From contig JABBOT010000008.1 of assembly GCA_016165875.1 (NCBI GenBank), positions 776,347 to 840,346 on the forward strand: a stretch of 64,000 nucleotides of DNA, read 5' to 3'. The position numbers and the translations under genes were made by a program. The stretch is from Acanthopleura granulata. Taxonomy: Eukaryota > Mollusca > Polyplacophora > Chitonida > Chitonidae. Numbering within the stretch: the stretch's first letter is position 1; the number at the start of each line of letters is the position of its first letter. The notes under the pieces were generated by a model, which had not been told where the DNA came from, made no database searches, and worked only from the letters and a program-made list of their open reading frames with translations. Positions 28,801 to 40,800 of this stretch are shown piece by piece.

Positions 28801-31800
28801 TTTGTTAGTTACGTGAATTTTGTTGGAACTGTATGAGAGACAATTGATGCAATGTAACGCGCGGTTGTTAATTTCAGCGAAATCGCAATCTTTCTCTGCC
28901 TTAACAAACTAACTGACCAATCAGGGCACATATTACACGGGAAGCGGTTCATGCCACAAGCGACCTAATTTGTCCCATCAGTGAAAGGCATTGTTAATTT
29001 AAAATAAAGTATTAAATTGTTAATTCATGAAACCTTGAACAATTTCAACCCCAAACGTCCTGTTGCTCAGTTTAACAAGCCGTGTTCACATTCTATACAA
29101 AGCTCTGCCATCTCAGGCCAAAACACGTGTCGCCCCACCAAGTCATTGTGTACTCATGTTACCTGAGGGCAAAGGATATGACGCCCCACCCAGTTATGAT
29201 ATACTCATACCAGCTCAGGATAAAGGGTACGGTTTTCCACGCAGTTATGGTATACTCATGCCAGCTCAAAGCAAATGATTTGGCCTCCCACCCAGTTATG
29301 GTGTTCTTATGCCAGCTCAGGACAAAGGATATGTCACCCACCAAGTTATTGTATACTAATACAAATAATTGGTTGGCTGTTCGCACAGGCGCAGTCGGAA
29401 TTCTGCCCCAATGCTGGTGGCAGAATGTTTAATAGCTAAACATCATCACTGAAATTTTACTGAACAATGTGAAACTTGAGTATAAGAATAAGGATAATTG
29501 TTGCAATCTCCACACAAGTGACAAAATTAAACACTTAGCTGCACAAAGTTTAAATCATACAATCATTCCACATCACCATTGTAAATAAAAAGCTTGTACA
29601 GAGCGAACAGATCTGGTCTTGGTTTCTCCTTGTCTTGGAGACTGAAACGTCAGACCCTACACTTGCATCCCGCCCATTAACCATTAATGCTGAAGGCAGT
29701 AAACAAAAGGACTTTTCCTGAGACATACAAAAACCAGCTTGATAGCAAACATGGCCATAAACACCACTGGTATATGACGTAAGGCAACATCACTTTAATG
29801 GATTGTGGTGTCGACAGGGATTCGGCGATGATATCATATAAGACAATCCAAATAAAAGTTTTAACTTCTTGTATTTTACGACTAATATCAAAGGTTTTAG
29901 CTTTAATATACTGTATCTTGGTACCACATGGCTTGGCTCTCCGCGTAATAGGAGTACTGGGCGGCCCTGTGTCTGTATAATGTGACTGGGTGGCCACACG
30001 ACGTCTCTGGCGTCTTCATCATGGCCTTCCAGTGAAGTATGGACGCAGACCCGACCTTGGGCAGTTAACTTGTGGATTTGTGTTGACAACAAGATGTCAA
30101 CGACGCTCTTGTGGTCTTTTGTACTGTATAACGTTCGTTGAAGACGAATTGGTCTTCCACCAATGTGGTGTGCCTATCTGCACATCACACGAGGCACAGT
30201 TTGTCATTATAATTTGGCTAAAGGCCGGTGGGGTAGCCAGGATTGCTTCCTCCTCGAACTGCTACAACTGACCGCCATTGTGTAAATGGAAAATTCTTAA
30301 GTATGACATCACATAACAATCAAATAAATAAATTTAACTTTTGGGGTGTACATATATATTAAAATGACAAAAGGGCTCTGCCCGGTTTCCTCCCACCATT
30401 ATGCTGGCGGCCGTCGTATAAGTGAAATATTCTCGAGTATTCTTAAATAAATAAAATGACAAAAATGTGTGTAGAAGACTTTCCATGAGTGAAGTATGTA
30501 ATAGGAATGAATTCAGGGGCATGCGTGCTCATCTCACAAATTCATTTGCTATGTATCAGATTGGTACTTGGCGCCAGTATACTTAATGATGTGAATGCCG
30601 TTACATCTGCCACTATATACACGCCAGTCTGCTGCATTTTTGGATGTGTGAAGAGTTTCCCCTGGTCCCTCACCCCGGGGTGTTAACAATGGGCCAATTC
30701 TCGCTCTGCACCTCGGCAGGCCTTTTACTTGTCTCATATCTCCTGTATGGCTTGTATTCATTACATAGTCTAGCGGTCTACAGTTGTTAGAGTACTTCAC
30801 TTGATATTTGGCTAATGTATTACAGAGAAGACTAACGCTGTATCTTCAACACCACTCTCCTGTGTAAACTCTTCACATGCCCTGTATATTTAGCTTAATG
30901 TGTACCCGGCTTAGAGACAACAATGCGTTAAGTAAGTACAGACGTCGACAAGTGCTTCTTCCGTGTGCTTCATTCTTCGGATGGATGCTTTCACAAGGAA
31001 GTCTAAAATAGTTGACATGTCCAGATAAGCGTTTCGGCTGTAAAATTATGTATGATAACAGGTCTTAAAAGAAATGTTTTCTTCTGTGGTTTTCACGCTC
31101 ACGAATAGCAAGTCAAAATTTCTTGTAATAACATAATATTAATCCTTTTCACATTTTTGCTTTGGGTGAAGCTTAAATGTACCATAACATCAGACGGGGT
31201 TAACATGTAACAGCGCCATCCATTTAGATGAGTATTGCTTGTTGTTACATGCTGCACGGTGGTTTGAGAAACCATTCAAATCTCAAACATATATGACATT
31301 TTAACTAATGACGATCAAACCTTAACAATCTGCCTTTATTTACCGAAAAGAAGATGGGGCGTGATACCTGAGCTGTTATAAATCGCTAAACAGTTTCCGT
31401 AAATATTGCGAAAATTGACTGACGTTATTAGAGCAATTGCATTATTTTGTATTCAGGATTTTTGGACACCAGTGGTAAAGATGTATTTGTAGCCATCAAA
31501 CGGATTAAATATATCAGAATAGAACATAGAGAATAAAACCAAGGCAGCGACGACAGTGTGATAGTTGGTAAATGGGCACACGATTCCTGTGAAATCTGGC
31601 CTATTATCAATTTACTTGAGTTTTCCAAAGTAGGCGTTTAAGAAGTTAGAAAATTGCAGTGAGGTTAAATTAGGCTGATGACAATTTTTTATTATATATA
31701 ACAAAGGTCAATTCTGGCTTATTTAATTAATGTGCCACTCAAAGCCCAGCCCAGTCAAGCGGCATTTGCCACACAGGTCGAGGGCTCAAATACAGTTGGC

Positions 31801-34800
31801 ATTTCTGATGCTGCTTTGTTTTAAGATAGCTGTCGAAATTGGTAAGTTTCTTTGCCTTAAAAACAGAAATGCCGTGATATGGGAAGAATATTCTTGAATA
31901 TAGCTTTAACCCGAATAAATAAATATTACCTGTAGAGCTTTTTGCTCAGTAATAAGTCTCGCGAGCATGATCGACGATATGCACCTGTCGTCGCAATTTA
32001 TTCACAGTGAGTCTTCAAAGACTGATAGTGTGCAACGGGTAAATCGGCACTTATCGCCAGGCTGGGCGGGAAAAGCGCGATACGATATCACAAAGCCACT
32101 GGGTTTAGAAATGGTATAGATGTTACCTTTAAGCTTGTCACTCAGATCGCTTCCCTGATTTGCCAGCACCGAATGCTGAATATAAATCAGCAGTCCACAA
32201 TACAAGTGTCCCATCTGTTGAGTATGGGCTTACCTTTACAATAACTATACAGCAGCTTGTAACGCGAGTTAGGACGACCCTCTGGCTACACTATGGGTCT
32301 TCTGTCAACAAACAACGATTTCATCTTCCCAGATTGACCGATTCATAACTGCTGACTTTTGTTCACATTGTGTGACTATTACTGATATAGGGGATTTACC
32401 CGGTAGCTCTTTAACAGCTGTCCACATATGCCCTTAGACATTTAATGCTCTCCTATAAATTTGGATGACTGGGGTCGTGGGCAATGTGTCCGGTACGCGA
32501 CAGGTTCAGCTTAGTGAGACACTTGGTCAGGCACTTAGTGAGACACCTTTGCGTAAGGCCTTTTCCTTTCTTGTAATTATAGGCTCATTTGAACTGTATG
32601 TTGACGAAAATTTCCTGGGGTTACCATGTCTCTTATTTCTGATGTTTACATTAAGTAATCGAACAATCAGGGAAAGGAAATGATTATTTGGTGCTACTGC
32701 CAGGTTGAATATGACAATCCATTACAATTAATGTCTCGAACTGCATCTGCACTTGCGTTTCTAATCGAATTATATATATGCAGGATTTCCTCGGAGAAAT
32801 CAAACGTTTAGACACCCTGTTTGCTGAACTGTCTTTATTACGTGGGTATCAGCGATATCCTCAGATATGCATAGGTTAACCCGATTTATGTGTGAGATCA
32901 GACCTTGCTGCAAAAAGGATTATATGGGAACTTCGAACTTTGAGACCGGTGTTATCTAGTAAGATATAGTCTTGAGCGCGAGCTGTTCACAATTCTGATA
33001 ACATCTTGACCGGCAATGTTATTTGCTTGTGAAATTAGCCGAGAAATAAGAAGGTTGTAGACGTTTTCTTAATTTCAAGATTCCAAGGCTTTCAAGCATT
33101 CATATCATAATACGTTTACTATAATCTATCTATTATATTGGAGATACGGAAATACAACTGATTTACTATTTCGTACTGAATCAGATTTTATTAACATAAT
33201 TGCGATCCCTTACATGGTAAAAAGTGACAGCCCTTTATTTGGCACATTGAGATCGCTGATTCCACCTCCGTCTAAATACCACGTTTTGTCAAAATATTTC
33301 CGTTTTCGGTTTAGCTTGTCAGGTTAATTTGATTTCTTCCGTTTTGACTTGAGTGGACCGATAAAATCTAACCGTGGAATTAAAGCGTTTCCGATGCCAT
33401 GCGATAAGATCTTTTTAATCCTACCAGAAAGAAAATGTCAGTCGGCAAAGTATATTTAGGATAGTCTAGTACAAAGGCTGTTAAGATGTCAGGTTATTAT
33501 TTGTCATGCGCTTTAAGAAGTTGGGCAATCGCTGTTTCATTGGAATATAGCGTCTGGTTTCAAACCGTAGGCTCTAACCCTACTCAGGAGGTGTGTTAGG
33601 TATCTAGCCAGCGTGGTACTTGTGAAATGTTTTTGACTATGGTGTTAAACATTGAATAAACAAAATGAAATAAGACACAGGCGCAACTGAGAATAGCTAT
33701 TTCAAGGAAGAGCTTAGGGTTTGGTGTCGTCTTCAACTTACGCCCCTCGTTCAGTGAATGGCCCATGTTACAAGAAACCAAATAAAAAAAATCTGACCGA
33801 CGGGCCGACAGACAGACAGCCAGACAGACAGACAGATAGTAGTAAAGACATTCATACTGACAGACAGACAAACAGGACAAAGTACAGTGCTGCTTATCAC
33901 CTCTAATAAACTAAATTACTTATTTCTTGGAAGGGTAGTTTTGGGAGACCTTTGTGCCCGATTTTCAAACTGACACCGGTTCCATAACTTCTGTTCGGTA
34001 TGACTCATCTTTCAGGCGGGCACCGACCATGGCTCAAACGTTGGTGGCATCAAAAATGACTCAAACAACAATGCACGTCTCGTGCGGCGACCACTTCAAA
34101 CTACACACGTCATCGGAGCTAAGGTCGCCCATTTCCATAACCTTGTCTATATTCAGGTAAAAATCAGTCATACTGATCTGCTTTATCACAGCTGCGAAGA
34201 GTTTGAAGTTTTCCCCCTGTATCTTACGGCTGAGTTGGTAGGGGTGAACTGATAACAGCGGAGGGCGTATCAGACAAACAATGTGTTATGCCAGTACCAC
34301 CGCATGTGTCGCTCCACTGTGCATGATGATGAATCAAGATGTTGACGTGGCCCTTCGGTGTGTGGGTGTCAATTTGGGGCTTTTTAAAGACCGCGATCTC
34401 AGCCTCAGTTGTTGGCATTTTGCTTTCCTGAAATTTGACATAAACCATGTTGGTTGACGGTAACCTAAGCTTATAACGACAAAATTTATCCATAAAAACA
34501 TAAAAAAAAACAGCTTGAATGGTTAGACTGACATAAGATACTTACTTGAAAGGATTTCATTTGAATTTTCTTTTTATTTTGTGATTGGTTGACTGCACTG
34601 TCTTAAGGAATTTTAACATAATCCATGATCTCAGGTCTATGTTTGCTGAAGATCTGCTCTGTCGTATGCACGATACGGACATCACATTTTGATATGGTTT
34701 ATGTGCAACGGTTGCCCGCAGGAATAATTTACTAATATACATTTACTTCATTACTTCTCTTATATGTACATAGCAATTTACATAGCAAATTAATTACAAG

Positions 34801-37800
34801 TACAGAAGCGGAGCAGAGATCATAGCATGAAACTTAGGCGTCCCATCCGCCAGGTACCCTAAAAACCTTTCGTATATTTTTTCGTCATGCTTATAAATAC
34901 GTGTGTGAAGCAGAAGAAAATTAGGGTAAGTTCTTTACCACGGTAACCAGTACGAGTGTTATGTAATCAGTCCTCATGGCTGTGCAGGTCTTACATACCC
35001 ATGTGTCCAGAGGTACTGAATTGGCGCCGTTGTAGTCCCTGACTAACTGGGTCGTGATTTCAAAGCTAGCCATTTGTTGATCCCAAGCTAACTGAAGTCA
35101 GGGAGTTCATGAGTTACAATTGGCGATGTTCACCAGCTTTTCCTAGCACAAACACGACCTTTCATACCAGTTATTCTACCTCTTGTTTAAAAACGTAACG
35201 ACCCACCATCCATTACCCACGCAGAATTTGGTTTAACTGCGTAACTTCCAAGTTGTTGCACGCTATGAACAGACGACTGAGGCTCAGTTGAAGTAAGAAT
35301 CACGTGACTCTCCAAAATTATTGTCTGGACGATGACCTGAAAAACGAAAAGTATGAAAAAGCTCGGACAATGCGAAGAAAGACTGTCGGTTTGAGTGTCT
35401 GTTATAAAATATCCAGGTGGTGAGTTCCTGAACAAGGCCGTGGTCTGAGGTATAAGCCAGCAGGCATCACCGAGCTAGACAACAGGGACGGAGACACTAT
35501 AACGACCTGCCATTACGGCCAGCCTCTCTAATTTGGCGGAAGGCAGGAAGGCCAAACACTGGTGGATATAATTCAAGTAATTATATTTCATCTGCGCCCT
35601 TTTCACTTGTGAAAGTCGCCAGTGAGTATCGATCCAAGGTGAAAGAGGTATCACTGGAGCAGAAGAAGAAAGATTGGAGGTCACAGTCACAAAAGAGAGG
35701 TAGACAAATGCAGCATTGATCTCTTCGATTCACAGACATATTTTTTGCTATATACTTTTTAACATTCTTTTTTTCTTCAGCTCTGATTTATAGAAACACA
35801 AACACCACATCCAAATCTGTACCTTAATCTTCCCATTCGAATATTCTATTGGTTGTCCACCACTGTGGTGAGGTTTTCATTGAAATTGTAGGAGAGAGAA
35901 AGAGCGGACGCTTCTAGTAGAATAAACGTTATTTTGTAGCAACATTTCCACGCAGCAGCATGTGCGAATGTAGGACTATATCCTAAGATTCCACTGTGTC
36001 AGCGTCTTGTGATAAAAAAGCCCTGCTATTACTGAAGTAAATATTCGCATGATTGATGCATACGAAACCTGCACAAAAAATATTTTAATACATACCGCAA
36101 GTGTCATCATCAATTTATTTAGAGTGAAGTGGGGAACATCTAAATGCTGGTCCCTTTCACCACTCTCCGAGCATGAGTTTAAGGGCCACAAGGCTCTGCA
36201 ACCTGGCTTGATCGCGGAAATTAGAATGCAAGGGGTCGTTCACGGATCCATGGGTAACAGATGGCTTATATTGCTTTTACGTTACTTAGTATGTATGGGC
36301 AGTCAAGCAGTGGTACAGGAGGCGTCCGAGATACCACAAAGGAGACCATTTATTTCCTGGAGAATAAGAAACTATATGTATATATATATGTACATATGAG
36401 ACCGTATAAGAACCTCATGGTCACAAGTACAGAGCTGTTTAGTTCTTTTGTTTCTGTTTGTGAAACGTGCAATAAAAACCATACCACAGTAGGTATTGTA
36501 GCCTCCTTACCCACAGCATGTATTTTTGTGAGGTCAGTGTTTGCGGGATCAAATTTTCTTCAAATGCAGGCGTGACATATTCTCACTAATATCCTTTCAG
36601 CACTGTCTCAGATATAACTGAAAGAAGCCGTCAGGGAGAGTTAGATTGTCCTGAGTTAAAATTCATTTCGGTACAACGGGATCTTTGGAAAATAACGGGA
36701 TTATATTGTTCATCTGAACACAAAACAAGGGCAGGTTATTGTAAAGTGTGTTGAAAGTCTTAAATCCTTAAAACTGGTCTCTTCCGAAGAAAACTCAAAG
36801 GAATTTAGTTCAAAAGTAAGTTAACTGTCAGATTTAAATAATAATAGAGGCTTTTAGATTATTTTTAAAGAGAAATAATAAACCATTACACAAACGTGAA
36901 CTGTGAGGACCCCAGCGTTCTCAGTGTGGAATTCGATTATTTAAATGTCGCATTTTTTCCACCAAGTTATAGTAAGGTTACCTTCCTTAATGTTCAAAGG
37001 GCTTATTGTCTGACATTTTGAAATCTCATATTTTAATATCTTCAAACACAGGCCCCATGCCATGGGAAAGCTGGATAAACCATGGTGCCATTGTGTTGTT
37101 TGCGTTTGCGTGTGCACTGTACGTTACCACTTAGCCAACAAATGTTTATGTAATGCCTAAACAGGCTTCTCAACGTGTACTTTCTTCAAAATGACAGGAT
37201 TTGTACGTGATCACGAGACCATAAAATAAATGCAATTCTCGCTCTAAGCGTGATTTCGACTTTTTAGCTTGACCCCGAATTACTTTATACAGGAAATATA
37301 GTTTATAAAATGGGATGCAAAATCATGGCGTGTGTAGACAAATACTTTGCGCCACGCGCTTGCGGGGTCTTACTCCTAATGTTTGTCGATCCTTTATAAT
37401 TCGCAAATTCGACTGTCTGGGAAAGAGATGCGTGTCCTATGACATGTCACTTGGACTGATTTATTCTAGCTCTGAGGTGAGTTGGTCATGGTCCCAGCAT
37501 AGCTTCCACATTATGCGCTCTGAATCGTTACATTTACAAACCTTGAACTCGGCCCTGTTGTCTGCACTGTCCTCAAAGTGTCAAAGCTATACGCGACGAA
37601 TTAATATTATTTTATTATACGAGAATAAAGTAGATTACAACTTCACAATTAACACAAATGTAACCGACGCATCCACTCGAACAGCCTGTGAATATCCCGA
37701 GCGGTCATTTTTTAAATCGCGTGCACTTGTTGTTTCTAGGGTGCACTCATCTTCTAATTCAAGATCTTTCTTCCCACAACAGTTGCTTACAGTTTTTTTC

Positions 37801-40800
37801 TGGTAATTATTAAATGAAAACTACCAAGACAAGTTGTCAATTGCGATTATGCACCTTCCAGTAAACATTGATATCATACAAAGGGTCTGTATATTGGTAT
37901 GTATAAAGATGTGGATGCCATCTTGCCTGGGTGCTGGTCTCAGGTGATTGTTAAGTGAATGGCCATGTCACTTATGGCGACCTATCCACCAACGGTTAGA
38001 GATGTGAGGCCCAAAACTTCATCGGCCGACAGTCAGAGCGACTTACAAAACTGCTTGTGCCAGCTAAAAACGTGTTTTATTATGACAAAGAACTAAGGAA
38101 TTCGTGTTGAAAGCCCGGAAAATAGCGTGTCCATCACTTCCTTGGATATCTTGGCCTCAACATTTAACGGGGAACCGTGAATTAAAGGGCCTTTAAAAAT
38201 GTTGAGGTCGTAGTTTCATTGAAAGAGGACAGGATAACAATGAATTTCTTACGTAAATTCTCTTTGAATTCTTCTTAGTGGTACTGGGGCCACATTCAGA
38301 TGGTACTTAGACCTTCTCACATTCACAAAATAGCCAACAAGAGGAGGGGCCAAATTTTTATAATCAATGAAAAGTGTAGTTCAACGTCAGTGGGAAGCAT
38401 GTCTTATAATCCATGAAGCAACGCAGTTCCTACACATCTACTAGAATAACAACACCAGTTATGGTGATAAGTTATCATTTGCACCATTTGCACTATCACT
38501 GGAATTATTATTCAATTATGTAGAAATCCCTATTGCTACATGAGTTAAAAGATTCGCCCCCTTCTGAGAGGAGCTGGTGAACCCCGTTCAGGTTAACTTT
38601 TGAGGATATACTGCAATTAATTAGTGCTAAGAATTAGCATTATGAGACTCTAACTTTTGTATCTCGTTTGGGTTATACCAAATAGTACAAAGTTATATTC
38701 TCCATCACCACTGGTAGGTATTTGGTAGATATTTGGCAGGTTTTTGGTAGGTATTTGGTAGGTATTTTTAAGGTATTTGGTAGGTATTTTGCAGGTATTT
38801 GGTAGGTATGATCTTATGTTCTTTCTCATTTGGATATCCATTAAGCTATTACTCTTGACAGTGTGTTTTTCGGTGTGTCCCATTATTAAACATCACAGTC
38901 AATGTGCCAAGCCTTCTGACACACTTTATGCGGTGTATAATAGCAACCGTAGGTAATGAAGCTCTTGACGTAGGATGACAACTGTAGGATAGGTGAAACG
39001 CTGGGCAGTTGCGTCCTTGAAATGTCATAAGTGTTTAACGTCATGTTAGACGGCCTTACTGGGATATGACCTTGGGCTATTGTGGAATACTCTGCCGCCG
39101 AAGTGGTCCAAATAGGTGATTTAATGTCAAGGGATGAACCCATGCGTCATATCCACAGGTAGGCTTTAATCTTATATAGAGGTTGACAATTGCTGTGCAC
39201 AAATCTGAATTTCCATTCATGTAAATACGATGCAAAATATTTACTGGTATCTTTTATATTCTTAAAATTCACTAAAGTTGTTTTTAGAATATATCATTTT
39301 TGCTTGTGTAGCCTTGGTGACAAGAAGCGATCGAAGAAGGTCGTTTGGCTTTTTTTTAACGTTCGTTGAAGACCACTTGTCTTCCACAAATATCCTTAGC
39401 ATATCCGTACGTCACATGATGGATAGTTCCTTAGTCACTAGCCAAAGGTCGGTGGTTTACCTCGCGCTATACGCGGTGTCCTTCATTCATAAACTGCCCC
39501 TCTTCAAATAAGTGAACAAGTCTAATGTACGGCGCTAAACAGCATTAGAATAAATAAATAAATAAATAAATAAATATATAGGCGCGCTCATTGTCGTAAA
39601 AGTGTCTCATTCATGGCAAACATACAGAGTTGCACCCTGAAGCATTATGTACGAAACACTGGTTCCAGCATAAAGACTATGGATGGACGATTCTATCAGC
39701 TTTCACTTAAAGATTGCAAGGCGCAAAAACGTCAAGCTTTTTAAGATGCTCTTGTCTAACGCGGCTAACCTTCCATCGTCAACTGATTAGGATGCCTGTC
39801 TTCGAATCGCTGAGAGTCTTCTGATCCTGACTGTTGACTAGAGGTTCCCCGAAAGCTGATAATCCATCGAATGTTCTCTCAGGACTTCGGTGGCAATCTA
39901 ACATGAACTTTTGTAGAGGTTCACTATTGTTTAACTATCACTATTGTTTTACCTACTTCTGCTTGAGCCATGGTGCCGGGGTTTGAAGGTTGTTACTTTT
40001 TAAGCAATACATGAACAATGAGAATGTCACCCTAGCTGACGTAAATTAACAGAGGCAAGATTACACCCGCTAAGTATCACCAATTTGCCAATTACAACAC
40101 TTTCGCCGCTGCTCTGGTTTTGATCTCTATGCTGTATTTTATTTGTACTGTATACCGGAGTATTAAGCAGCGAAGTGGAGGGAGACTGAGTTTGTTATCA
40201 GATATTGAAACAAAGGTATATAATAAAAAAAAACTGGATTTAATACTTCTGTCTTTAGCCCTGCTTGTAGCCACATGTCATTATGTGTTGGTATCATATG
40301 CACTTGCCGTTACCTCGATTGCAAAGATTTGGTAATTGTTAATCTCCGTGTAAAGTCGTGTAAGTATGTATATTCTTAGAAAATGGACTCCCGCTTTCAG
40401 TTAGAGCCGAGCAGCTCTCTTGGGCATATGTTATTAGGCATAGGTTTGCCATCAATCCGTGCTATATAATTTTTCTGTCAAAGCAGTTATCGTGCATGTG
40501 CAATAGCCCGGTATTTAGCCTTGTCACGGGATCAGCTGCGCAAGGAGTCCCCACCATATAACCTTCTACAGGAAGCCGTGGTTAGCCAGCAATCTTCATT
40601 ATTTTCTTGAACAGAAATTTCTTTTCGAGCGAATACTTTATATCGGCATTGCACGAAGAAGTAGTACAGGAAGAATGCCTTGCCTCGATCACGATCCAGT
40701 CAGTAGTGGTAATAATGTAAATGTCAGAAATTGCAGCGCTCGGGTCACATTGTCTGATCCTGTATTGTTAATACAGATATTGTGAACGTCTGAGACTGTA

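Noticed and set aside
34016..34156. Plus-strand exon-like segment between ctttcag and cag|gtaaaa
   Set aside because: Open and GC-rich, but no homologous motif, and it does not fit between nAChR exons 1 and 2; the donor is weak. Left as unsupported.
37315..37806. Longest unexplained ORF in the first 50 kb (163 codons, plus strand)
   Set aside because: No recognisable domain, unremarkable composition and no splice or promoter context. An ORF of this length is expected about once by chance in 64 kb of AT-rich six-frame sequence.
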